The translations under genes and the position numbers were made by a program. Under the pieces are notes generated by a model. It worked only from the letters and a program-made list of their open reading frames with translations. It was not told the origin of the DNA and made no database searches. A stretch of DNA of 64,000 nt from an uncultured Eubacteriales bacterium (GTDB taxonomy: Bacteria > Bacillota > Clostridia > Oscillospirales > CAG-272). Numbering within the stretch: the stretch's first letter is position 1; the number at the start of each line of letters is the position of its first letter. This document shows, one piece after another, positions 50,048 through 58,104 of the stretch. The stretch lies in NCBI GenBank assembly GCA_934486825.1, contig CAKSQF010000004.1:1-64000 (forward strand), given 5' to 3'.

Positions 50048-50685
50048 GAAAGAAAAACAATTACAAAAAAATCTTTGCCGACGGTCTTATAAAAAACAAT
50101 CCGACCTTCGTACAGCTTCTCGGCATGTGCCCGACACTTGCCACAACAACCTCGTTCATCAACGGCATAGGAATGGGACTTGCGGCAACAGCCGTTCTGA
50201 TCTGTTCGAATTTTCTCATTTCCCTGCTCCGCAAATTCATTCCGTCGCCCGTCCGCATTGCGGCGTACATTATAATCATATCCGGATTTGTGACTGCGGT
50301 TGAGCTGTTCATGAAGGCATACGTCTTTTCGCTCTATCAGTCGCTCGGACTGTTCATACCGCTCATCGTGGTAAACTGCATTATTTTTGCACGTGCGGAA
50401 GCCTTTGCTTCCAAAAATTCTCCGCTTCCGTCGGTTGCCGACGGACTTGCGACAGGGCTTGGATTTACGGGCGCACTCGGGATTATCGGTTTCGTCCGCG
50501 AGCTGATCGGCACCGGGAAAATCCTCGGTCACGACATCACTTTCGGCGTGTACGAGCCTGCTTTCTTCTTCGTTCTTCCGGCGGGTGCGTTCATCACGCT
50601 CGGTTTCATAATTGCGGGAGTACGTCGGATCTCCGACATTATATCCGAAAAAAAGCTTCGGGCAAAGGAGGATAAAAACAAATGA
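50044..50685 (+). CDS. rnfE: Rnf complex subunit E, GTG start
   Basis: A 213-residue membrane subunit with six helices, homologous to RnfA and NqrD. Family signs: KIFADGLIKNNPTFVQLLGM, CPTLATTTSFINGIGMGLAA, and NCIIFARAEAFASKN with the membrane-embedded iron-cluster Cys region. The start is GTG (50044-50046), overlapping the rnfG stop as GTGA. With RnfA it forms the symmetric ion-path core. Confidence 0.96.
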   Translation: MRKKNNYKKIFADGLIKNNPTFVQLLGMCPTLATTTSFINGIGMGLAATAVLICSNFLISLLRKFIPSPVRIAAYIIIISGFVTAVELFMKAYVFSLYQSLGLFIPLIVVNCIIFARAEAFASKNSPLPSVADGLATGLGFTGALGIIGFVRELIGTGKILGHDITFGVYEPAFFFVLPAGAFITLGFIIAGVRRISDIISEKKLRAKEDKNK

Positions 50686-51269
50686 GTTTTACCTCCGTCC
50701 TTCTGCTGATGTTTTCCGCAATCCTTATCGACAATTTTATTTTTTCGAAATTCTACGGATGCTGTCCCTTCCTCGGGGTATCAAAAAGTCCGTCAACGGC
50801 GCTCGGAATGGGTGCGGCGGTCACATTTGTTATGACCGTTTCGTCGGCGGCAACATGGCTCGTATACAAATATCTGCTGGTCAGATTCGGGCTTGAATAT
50901 CTGCGCACGATGGCATTCATCCTTGTGATTGCCGCAATAGTTCAGCTTATCGAAATGTTCCTCAAGAGATTTGTTCCCGCGCTCTACCGATCGCTCGGCA
51001 TATATCTGCCGCTCATCACGACCAACTGTGCGGTTCTCGGAGCAACCCTCACCAACGTACAGAGGGGCTACAATCTTATCGAATCGATATGCTTCGGGTT
51101 CTCCGCCGCCGTCGGCTTCACCCTTGCGATTCTGCTCTTTTCGGGCGTCCGCGTGCGGCTTGAAAATGCAGACCCGCCGAAGTGCTTCAAAGGCTTCCCG
51201 ACAACGCTTATCGCCGCGGGACTGCTTGCCATGGCTTTCGCCGGCTTCTCCGGCGTCCGTTTCGGATAA
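50682..51269 (+). CDS. rnfA: Rnf complex subunit A
   Basis: A 195-residue membrane subunit with six helices, the homologue of RnfE in inverted topology. Signs: LIDNFIFSKFYGCCPFLGVS with the N-terminal Cys, KFVPAL-type helix (KRFVPALYRSLGIYLPLITT), NCAVLGATLTNVQRGYNLIE. The ATG overlaps the rnfE stop (ATGA). Followed after 23 bases by rnfB. Confidence 0.96.
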   Translation: MSFTSVLLLMFSAILIDNFIFSKFYGCCPFLGVSKSPSTALGMGAAVTFVMTVSSAATWLVYKYLLVRFGLEYLRTMAFILVIAAIVQLIEMFLKRFVPALYRSLGIYLPLITTNCAVLGATLTNVQRGYNLIESICFGFSAAVGFTLAILLFSGVRVRLENADPPKCFKGFPTTLIAAGLLAMAFAGFSGVRFG

Positions 51270-51292
51270 CCCGTGAAAGGAGCCTTATAAAA

Positions 51293-52087
51293 ATGAACAC
51301 AGAGATGATAATTATTCCGGTAATTATTTTTGCCTCGCTCGGGCTTGTCTCGGGGATTCTGCTTGCGGTAGCGTCAAAGCTGTTCGCAGTAAAGACCGAC
51401 GAGCGGATACCGATGATAACCGACGCCCTTCCGGGCGCAAACTGCGGCGGATGCGGTTTCTCAGGCTGCGGCGCGCTTGCCGAGTCGATAGTCAAAGGAG
51501 AGGCGAAATGCAATGCATGCTCGGTCGGCGGTGATGCTGTTGCCGCAAAAATTGCCAAAGTCATGGGAACAGACGCCGAAAAGACAGTGAAAAAACGTGC
51601 ATTTATCGCATGCTCCGCCGATTCGACGATTGCCAAAAAGCAGTGCGACTACGAAGGAGCCTCCGACTGTCTTGCCGCGTCGGTCACCGGAGGTGACGGC
51701 GCCTGCAGATACAGATGTCTCGGCTACGGAAGCTGCGCAAGAGCATGCGTATACGGCGCGATCTCGGTCAGAAACGGCGTTGCCGCGATCGATTCCGAAA
51801 AATGTGTCGGATGCGGTGCCTGTGCCGAAAAATGTCCGAGAAAGCTCATCCGCCTGCTCCCTGCCGACAGATCGGTCTTTACGGTCGGCTGTTCGTCAAA
51901 GGACAGGGGTGCCGATGCCTCGAAGGCATGCGGCATTTCCTGCATCGGGTGCGGGATATGTGCAAAGGCATGTACGTCGCAGGCGATATCGGTCATTTCG
52001 AATCTTGCCGTTATCGACCCCGAAAAGTGTACCGGATGCGGTGTCTGCTCGGAAAAATGTCCGAGGCACATAATAGTCCGCGTCTGA
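51293..52087 (+). CDS. rnfB: Rnf complex subunit B
   Basis: A 264-residue iron-sulfur subunit that takes electrons from ferredoxin. The N-terminal membrane helix (IIIPVIIFASLGLVSGILLA) anchors it. An N-terminal 4Fe-4S domain follows (LPGANCGGCGFSGCGALAE). Two ferredoxin-like domains carry four CxxCxxC motifs (CLGYGSCARACVYGAI, CVGCGACAEKCP, CIGCGICAKACTSQAI, CTGCGVCSEKCP). The start is ATG at 51293 behind GAAAGGAGCC. Last gene of rnfCDGEAB; a perfect terminator follows. Confidence 0.96.
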   Translation: MNTEMIIIPVIIFASLGLVSGILLAVASKLFAVKTDERIPMITDALPGANCGGCGFSGCGALAESIVKGEAKCNACSVGGDAVAAKIAKVMGTDAEKTVKKRAFIACSADSTIAKKQCDYEGASDCLAASVTGGDGACRYRCLGYGSCARACVYGAISVRNGVAAIDSEKCVGCGACAEKCPRKLIRLLPADRSVFTVGCSSKDRGADASKACGISCIGCGICAKACTSQAISVISNLAVIDPEKCTGCGVCSEKCPRHIIVRV

Positions 52088-52096
52088 CTTTCAAAA

Positions 52097-52141
52097 AAAA
52101 CACTGCCGCTTTGATCGTCAGGATCAAAGCGGCAGTGTTTT
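52097..52141. terminator. Bidirectional terminator of the rnf operon
   Basis: A 20-base perfect stem (52097-52116 with 52122-52141) starting AAAACACTGCCGC and ending GTGTTTT. It also ends the convergent anti-sigma-like gene. Confidence 0.92.
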
Positions 52142-52146
52142 CTGCA

Positions 52147-53595
52147 TTATTTGATTATATCCGGTTTGACAATCAGAATAAACGATGAATCCCACGGGTC
52201 AAAGACCTTTGTTCCGAGTGAGTTGTAAACAATTCCGTTTTCCGAATAAAAATCCTTATTGTGCGGCGATACGCTCACGCCTTCAAGCGACAGACAGTTG
52301 ATAAACATAAACCTGAACGGAACGCCTATCTCTCCGTCCCTGTCGATATCTCTTTGCTGTTCAAGCTCTTTACGATAGAGTGAACCGCTGTAACTCTGAC
52401 CGTTGAACGAATCGACAAACCCGGTTGCGAGGGTTGAGGGCAATCCGACATTTCTCAGCTTTTCACAGTCCGAAAATGCTCCCGCCGATATCCGGCGCAC
52501 ACCTTCGGGTATCGTTACCGACGCAAGACTGCGCACAAGCGCTCCCTTGAACGCACCGTCATGAATCCGTTCAAGCGCAACACCTCCGAAGGAGGACGGG
52601 ATGCTGATCTCCTCACAGTTTGTCGAAACGGAGTAAAGTCCGCCGCTCTTTACAAGGTAGTTCACATATTTTATCTTTTCGGTCGGCTCATCGACGCCGT
52701 ACAGCTTTATTTTCGGAACAACGCCGTCGGTATCGTTCTCAAGCGCGGAGAATTTAAACACGAACATGAAATTCTCATACAATCCCGCAGTCAACCTTCC
52801 GTCACCCGCAAGACCGATGTAAAAAGACAGCGTAAGGTCGGTACAGTCGGCAGGGCAGACATATGAATGAAGAAGATCGGTTTTTCCGTCGGCACGTATG
52901 CCGCTCAGCTCACACACTGTCGGATATTGTCCGCCCGTCGGGAAGGTATAACTGACAGCCGAGGGGATTTTTCTGCTTCCCGAGCTTACAACTATACGGA
53001 TATCGCCGCTGTATCTGCCCTTATCTGCCGAATATGTCATCGAACGGTTGCGGCTTTTTTCCTTCAGTCCGACCGGCGACAGGTAAGTCATTGCGTAATT
53101 ATCGGCAAACTCTCCGGTTCCGCCCGAGTTTATGAATCCGCTGTCACTTCCGCCGTTCATAAAATGGTTCATATTGAATTCACCGCTTGCGATGGCATCT
53201 TCCGTTTTCGGCGGAATGGGTCTGTCGGGCTTACGCGTAGTCGTTGTTACGGTCGTGACAGAAGGCTTGCGTGTATCCGCAACCGTGGTTGCGGGTGCAT
53301 AGCCTCCGGTTGTATCTGCAGATGCGGGCGGAGTTACCGGGCTGTCGGACGACACCACCTTCGCAAAGATGAAAACCGCAAGCAGGAGCGAACACAGGCA
53401 GGCAGACAGCATGATCCCCGCAAGAACCGGTTTCGGCTTGCGTATTTTCTCGATGCACTTGCCGTAAAGGGTATAATTACCCGGTTCATTCTTCATATCG
53501 GGGATTTCCGCGAGCTTTTCCTTTGCATAAAGGTCAAAGCCGGCTTTGAGAAGCCGATCAAAATCTTTTTCATTATCTTCGGTCTTTTTAGCCAT
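52147..53595 (-). CDS. Membrane anti-sigma-like protein with extracellular LRR_5 domain
   Basis: A 482-residue single-pass protein. A cytoplasmic 55-residue helical tail (EDNEKDFDRLLKAGFDLYAK, EKLAEIPDMKNEPGNYTLYG) precedes one membrane helix (VLAGIMLSACLCSLLLAVFI), a Thr/Pro linker (TTVADTRKPSVTTVTTTTRK), a beta domain, and BspA-like LRR_5 units (SIPSSFGGVALERIHDGAFK, VTIPEGVRRISAGAFSDCEK). The ATG follows GGAAGGAG and overlaps the ECF sigma stop by 8 bases, the arrangement expected for a co-translated anti-sigma factor. A role as sensor and sigma inhibitor is inferred from architecture and position; no named anti-sigma domain is seen. Confidence 0.75.
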   Translation of the reverse strand: MAKKTEDNEKDFDRLLKAGFDLYAKEKLAEIPDMKNEPGNYTLYGKCIEKIRKPKPVLAGIMLSACLCSLLLAVFIFAKVVSSDSPVTPPASADTTGGYAPATTVADTRKPSVTTVTTTTRKPDRPIPPKTEDAIASGEFNMNHFMNGGSDSGFINSGGTGEFADNYAMTYLSPVGLKEKSRNRSMTYSADKGRYSGDIRIVVSSGSRKIPSAVSYTFPTGGQYPTVCELSGIRADGKTDLLHSYVCPADCTDLTLSFYIGLAGDGRLTAGLYENFMFVFKFSALENDTDGVVPKIKLYGVDEPTEKIKYVNYLVKSGGLYSVSTNCEEISIPSSFGGVALERIHDGAFKGALVRSLASVTIPEGVRRISAGAFSDCEKLRNVGLPSTLATGFVDSFNGQSYSGSLYRKELEQQRDIDRDGEIGVPFRFMFINCLSLEGVSVSPHNKDFYSENGIVYNSLGTKVFDPWDSSFILIVKPDIIK

Positions 53596-54124
53596 CGTTG
53601 TTCTCCTTCCATCTTTTAAGTAATATCGTTCTGCCGCGTTCGATCTGTTTACGGACGGCAGACGGTGATCTGCCGACAATTTCGGCTATTTCATTCGCAT
53701 TAAGTCCGTTTACGTAGCACAGTGCAAGAACATCTCTGTATTTTTCGGGGAGCTGTTTTATATAAGTCACCATTCTCTGAGCGCTGTCCTTTGCCGCGAT
53801 CTTCTCGGTAAAATCGCCGTCCGGGGAGATAAGATCAAACGCATCATCATAAATCAGGTTGTTTTTTCTGCTTCTGAGCATATCTATCGCCTTATGTCGG
53901 GCGGTCTCGGTCACATAATAATAGATCCGGAATTCCTCCATCTGCGAAAGGAGTTCGATATGATTCGACAGCGATATGAACGCTTCCTGAACGGCATCCT
54001 CGGCATCCTGTCGGTTTTGCAGAACCGAAAACGCAACATATTCCATCTGACGGTGATAATCATTGAAGATCCTGTCAAAGACAGTTCCCTTATGTACCCC
54101 GTCCGGAGATACGGTAATCTGCAT
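53588..54124 (-). CDS. ECF-type RNA polymerase sigma factor
   Basis: A 178-residue sigma factor with region 2 (FDRIFNDYHRQMEYVAFSVL, QDAEDAVQEAFISLSNHIEL, YYYVTETARHKAIDMLRSRK) and region 4 (LPEKYRDVLALCYVNGLNAN, EIAEIVGRSPSAVRKQIERG). Regions 1 and 3 are absent, as in ECF factors. The start follows AAAGGACGTTC. The ECF-type promoter 54200-54231 lies about 75 bases upstream, suggesting autoregulation. The overlapping downstream gene encodes the presumed membrane anti-sigma partner. Confidence 0.9.
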   Translation of the reverse strand: MQITVSPDGVHKGTVFDRIFNDYHRQMEYVAFSVLQNRQDAEDAVQEAFISLSNHIELLSQMEEFRIYYYVTETARHKAIDMLRSRKNNLIYDDAFDLISPDGDFTEKIAAKDSAQRMVTYIKQLPEKYRDVLALCYVNGLNANEIAEIVGRSPSAVRKQIERGRTILLKRWKENNDG

Positions 54125-54199
54125 TTTTAGAACGTCCTTTCATAGTTTGATATACCTCCTGCAATCCGCACGGGATGAAGCCGTTTTCCGACTCACACA

Positions 54200-54231
54200 A
54201 TAAGACGAGACAAACCGGTCATGTGTGACAC
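54200..54231 (-). promoter_or_regulatory. ECF-type promoter, copy 2 (ECF sigma gene)
   Basis: Minus strand: GTGTCACAC (54223-54231), 15 bases, CGTCTTAT (54200-54207), preceded by an A/T tract. Identical boxes and spacing occur at 13454-13485. Confidence 0.65.
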
Positions 54232-54441
54232 TTTTTTAAAAAATTTTATAAAAATTTTTAATTACCGGATTTGTTCGGTTTTTTACGCTTTTACGGTCGA
54301 AAGAAGTATACAGGTTTATTTTACCACACTTTTTTTCGTCTGTCAACATCCGCCGCAAATCATAATCGCCGACTGTGGTAATCCCGCACTCCGCCCCGCG
54401 CAGAACTTTCGTTTGTTGTAGACCGATTCGTAAATTTATGA

Positions 54442-54447
54442 TATAAT
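54442..54447 (+). promoter_or_regulatory. -10 box of the sigma-winged-helix gene
   Basis: TATAAT at 54442-54447; no well-spaced -35 box is evident. Confidence 0.45.
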
Positions 54448-54526
54448 ATTTTTAATCTTACCTAACATTCCCGCAAAGATAGCGACTATATAAGTGAAAG
54501 CATTGATCAGTCGCTTGGAGAAACAA

Positions 54527-56152
54527 ATGAAAAAACAGGACTTGCTGAATTTTTTTGACGACAACCTGCTTGACAAGCTGTTTGGCTTTTGTTATGCAAG
54601 AACAAATGACAGCTGCGAGGCAGAGGAACTGTGTTCCGATATTATTTATGCTCTCGTAAAAACCGCACACAGTGACGGAGAGATCGAGAGCGTATATCCG
54701 TTTATTTGGAGGGTGGCGCGTAACGTTTATGCAGACTTTGCAAATAATCGAAGAAAACACGCGGAGGCTGTCTGTGAAGGCGATCCGGAAGAAATCTTAT
54801 CCGGTATCGCGGAAAAAGACACTTCGGATGATACTGCGGAACTATTGACTTCCGTATACCGCAGAATTGCTTTTTTAACAAAGGCGTATCGTGAAGTAAT
54901 GATAATGTTCTACATAGACGGTCTTTCCACTGCCCGGATAGCCGAGGCGCAGGGAACAAGTGAAGTAGCTGTTCGTCAAAGGCTATTTTCGGCAAGACAA
55001 AAGATCAAAAATGAGGTAAACGAAATGGAAGAAACTTATAACAAGCCCGTAGCATTTGATAAAATTGATTACGTGATCTGGGGAACGGGCAATCCTGCAT
55101 GGGGAGATCCCCGTAACGTATGTACGAGAATGTTCTCAAAGCATATCGTATGGCTTTGCCGCAAGAAACCGATGAGTGCTTCCGAAATTGCGGAAAAACT
55201 GAATGTTCCCACAATTTATGTTGAAGAAGAGCTTGAAATTCTTCGCAAAGGAGAAAACGGCAGGTACGGTTTACTTCGCCGTCTGGAAAACGGCAAATAC
55301 GCGCTTAATTTCATATTGCTTGACAAGGATGTGTTTGAAAGTGCCAATGCAATTTACACAGAGCAATTACCCAAAATTTGCGAAACTATAACCGACTACA
55401 TTGAAAAACATAAAACCGAATATCTTTCCTTCCCGTATCTGAACAAGAAAGTCGATATGAATCTTATTCTCTGGCAGCAGATATTTCACATTTCCGATGC
55501 ATTCTCCTATTGTGTTGAGTGTGCTCTGAATAAAAACCATTTTGCCGGAATTAAGACAACAGATCGTCCGTTCAGCGTGTTCGGATATGTAGATAACGGC
55601 AGGTATTACGGCGGCGGTTGGGACGGCGTTGATGCGCAGAATGTGTGCGGCTTCTCTGATGTCCATCTTGACAATATCTACATTACACGCATAAAAAAGC
55701 ACTTCAGCTGCGGACTAAATGTGTCTAATGATGTTCAGATTCAGCTTGCGCTCCGTGCAATTGACGGTCTTGATGTTACATTGCTTTCCGAAAAAGAAAA
55801 AGAGCATGCGGCGAAAGCTGTTGAGTGCGGATATTTGTACCGCGACGGTAATATGCTTTATACCAAGATTCTTGTAAATGCACTTTCCGACAGAGACAGG
55901 CTGTTTGACATCAGCAATGCTTTGCAGAACGGATATTTCGATGCTGATGCCGGGATTGTTGCGGCAAAAATTGCCGAACTTATCAAAAAATCCGTTCCCG
56001 ACTATCTTATCGGAGAATGGAGATTGGCAAATAACCTTGCAAATCTGCCCGTTCTTGACGCTGTTGTCGAATGTCTTATTGAAAAAGGCGTATTAACACC
56101 TCCCGCAGACGGTATTGGTGCAGAGGGTTGTTGGATGAGTGTTGAAAAGTAA
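54527..56152 (+). CDS. Sigma-70-family factor fused to a winged helix and a large C-terminal domain
   Basis: A 541-residue protein. Residues 1-165 are an ECF sigma factor: region 2 (LFGFCYARTNDSCEAEELCS, FIWRVARNVYADFANNRRKH) and region 4 (YREVMIMFYIDGLSTARIAE, GTSEVAVRQRLFSARQKI). A winged helix-turn-helix follows near 205-265 (KHIVWLCRKKPMSASEIAEK, VPTIYVEEELEILRKGENGR). The remaining roughly 270 residues are mixed alpha/beta with no motif I know (CGFSDVHLDNIYITRIKKHF). The ATG at 54527 follows TTGGAGAAAC; a GTG 11 codons upstream is less likely. Codon use is visibly more A/T-rich at third positions than its neighbours, which may indicate transfer. No anti-sigma gene is adjacent, so control may reside in the C-terminal domain. 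Confidence 0.82.
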   Translation: MKKQDLLNFFDDNLLDKLFGFCYARTNDSCEAEELCSDIIYALVKTAHSDGEIESVYPFIWRVARNVYADFANNRRKHAEAVCEGDPEEILSGIAEKDTSDDTAELLTSVYRRIAFLTKAYREVMIMFYIDGLSTARIAEAQGTSEVAVRQRLFSARQKIKNEVNEMEETYNKPVAFDKIDYVIWGTGNPAWGDPRNVCTRMFSKHIVWLCRKKPMSASEIAEKLNVPTIYVEEELEILRKGENGRYGLLRRLENGKYALNFILLDKDVFESANAIYTEQLPKICETITDYIEKHKTEYLSFPYLNKKVDMNLILWQQIFHISDAFSYCVECALNKNHFAGIKTTDRPFSVFGYVDNGRYYGGGWDGVDAQNVCGFSDVHLDNIYITRIKKHFSCGLNVSNDVQIQLALRAIDGLDVTLLSEKEKEHAAKAVECGYLYRDGNMLYTKILVNALSDRDRLFDISNALQNGYFDADAGIVAAKIAELIKKSVPDYLIGEWRLANNLANLPVLDAVVECLIEKGVLTPPADGIGAEGCWMSVEK

Positions 56153-56174
56153 AACAAATACCGCTTTAACATAA

Positions 56175-56213
56175 AAAGAGGACTGTCGGATTTTCCGACA
56201 GTCCCGCTTTTTA
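56175..56213. terminator. Bidirectional terminator
   Basis: GGACTGTCGGA pairs with TCCGACAGTCC around TTT; A and T runs flank it. It ends the sigma-fusion gene and the convergent ABC exporter operon. Confidence 0.85.
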
Positions 56214-56220
56214 TTCCGTA

Positions 56221-58104
56221 TCAGGCGCCCAGCTCTTCCCTGCGATACTGAAGGGTATACAGCTGATAATATTTGCCGCCCGCCGCAAGAAGCTCTTCGT
56301 GACTTCCCTGCTCGATAATCCTGCCGTGCGAAAGCACGATAATTTTATCGGCATTTCTTATCGTTGACAATCTGTGCGCAACGACCAGCATCGTTCCGAT
56401 ATTTCTCATACGCGTGAGGCTGTCCTGTATCAGCAGCTCGGTCTCGGTATCGATATTTGCGGTAGCTTCGTCAAGTATCATAACCGAAGGCTTATGGATG
56501 ATTGCACGTGCAAACGAGAGAAGCTGGCGTTGCCCTGCCGAGAAGTTGTTGCCTCTTTCTCCGACAGGCTCGTCAAGACCGTGATCCAGTCTCGATATGA
56601 ACCGATCGGCATTGACATATCTGCATGCCTGCATGATCTCATCATCGGTCACATTCTCCTTGCGGAGCAGTATATTGCTTCGTATCGTTCCCGAAAAGAG
56701 GAAAACGTCCTGCAGCATCTGACCGAAATGTCTTCTCAGCGAGGCGGTACTGATCTTTCTTATGTCAATTCCGTCAATGAGTATCTCGCCCTTCTGAAAT
56801 TCGTAATTTCTGCATATCAGCGACAGTATCGTGGTCTTTCCCGATCCCGTCGATCCGACGAAGGCGACCGTTTCATGCGGCATGACATGGAACGACACCC
56901 CTTTGAGCACCCACTCGCCTTCTTTATAGGCAAACCAGACATCGCGGAATTCTATCTCTCCTCTGACGCTGTCAAGTTCGATCGCATCGGGTGCGTCGTT
57001 CATTGACGGCTTTTCATCCATTACCGAGAACACCTTTTCCGCCGACGCAAACGCCGACTGCAACCAGCTGAACTGCTCGGCAAGGCTCTGTATCGGTGTG
57101 AAGAATTTGGAGATATACATATAGAATGTAATTACGGTTGCTGCGTCTATCGTTTGCCCGAGAAAAGTCGTTTTGTCGATATATCCCTTGCCGCTCAGAT
57201 AGAACAGGCAGAGAACCGAGCTGATATACAGCATATAGACAAGCGGTCTGAATACCCCGAAAATAAATATCTGCTGTTTTTTTGCTTTGCCGAGGGCGTT
57301 GCTCTTCCCGGCAAATTCAGCCATCTTTGCGTCTTCGCGGTTGAAAATCTGAGTGATCTTTATTCCGGACAGATTTTCGGACAGATATGTGTTTATATCG
57401 GTGGTACGGTCCTTGACCTTGCGGTATGCACGCCGCGAGAATTTTCTGAATATAACGGTAAACAGAACTATGAACGGAACAAAGCAGAGCACCATCAGCG
57501 TAAGCTCATAGTTCAGGCAGAGCATTGCGACGAAAATGCCGACGATAACGAAAACATTCTTGCACAGGTTCACAAGCAGATTCGTAAACATCATCGATAT
57601 TGCATTCGTGTCATTCGTAACACGGGTGACAAGCTTTCCGACCGGGATCTTGCTGAGCTGATCGTGAGACAGCGATTCGATATGAACAAACAGGTCTTCC
57701 CTGATCTTCGACACAATCTGCTGACCGGTTTTCTGGAGCACTACCGCCTGGATATATGTACATACGAGCGAAAAGATCACGATCGACGCATATATTGCGA
57801 CCGAAAAGTAAAGGAAAGATATATTCTTCCCGTCGGTGAGCGCCTTTTCCATCTGCCCGATGATTATCGGCGACACGATGTCGTATGCGATCGAAAAAAT
57901 CATCAGCATTCCGATTGCGGCAAACCGCCATGCATACGGCTTTGCGTAGACAAGCAGTCGTCTTGTGATCTCGCCGTCCTTCATATTGCGGTCAAAGCCC
58001 ATCGACTGCTTTTTATCCTTGGCAAGGGCATAGGCGATAACGAGAACAAGCGAGATTGCTCCTATGATCGACCCCACGAGAATAAGCGGGTAGTAATTAT
58101 ACAT
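56221..58104 (-). CDS. ABC exporter half-transporter, canonical ATPase site
   Basis: A 627-residue fused membrane-ATPase subunit. Six helices (about 1-340) precede the ATPase: Walker A FVGSTGSGKTTILSL, signature NFSAGQRQLLSFARAI, Walker B VMILDEATANIDTETE with catalytic Glu, switch VVAHRLSTIRNADKI. Its signature reads SAGQ rather than SGGQ, as in the partner of degenerate-site exporters. Start ATG behind GAAGGAGGGAACAGG, overlapping the upstream partner by 8 bases. With that partner it probably forms a heterodimeric multidrug or lipid exporter of the BmrCD/LmrCD kind; the substrate is unknown. Confidence 0.93.
   Translation of the reverse strand: MYNYYPLILVGSIIGAISLVLVIAYALAKDKKQSMGFDRNMKDGEITRRLLVYAKPYAWRFAAIGMLMIFSIAYDIVSPIIIGQMEKALTDGKNISFLYFSVAIYASIVIFSLVCTYIQAVVLQKTGQQIVSKIREDLFVHIESLSHDQLSKIPVGKLVTRVTNDTNAISMMFTNLLVNLCKNVFVIVGIFVAMLCLNYELTLMVLCFVPFIVLFTVIFRKFSRRAYRKVKDRTTDINTYLSENLSGIKITQIFNREDAKMAEFAGKSNALGKAKKQQIFIFGVFRPLVYMLYISSVLCLFYLSGKGYIDKTTFLGQTIDAATVITFYMYISKFFTPIQSLAEQFSWLQSAFASAEKVFSVMDEKPSMNDAPDAIELDSVRGEIEFRDVWFAYKEGEWVLKGVSFHVMPHETVAFVGSTGSGKTTILSLICRNYEFQKGEILIDGIDIRKISTASLRRHFGQMLQDVFLFSGTIRSNILLRKENVTDDEIMQACRYVNADRFISRLDHGLDEPVGERGNNFSAGQRQLLSFARAIIHKPSVMILDEATANIDTETELLIQDSLTRMRNIGTMLVVAHRLSTIRNADKIIVLSHGRIIEQGSHEELLAAGGKYYQLYTLQYRREELGA

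Larger units (their letters stand above)
54125..54526. other. Divergent regulatory region between two sigma-factor genes
   Basis: About 400 bases without a gene. It contains the ECF-type promoter (54200-54231, minus), an A/T-only tract (54232-54260) and a TATAAT box (54442-54447, plus) before the sigma-winged-helix gene. Confidence 0.65.
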
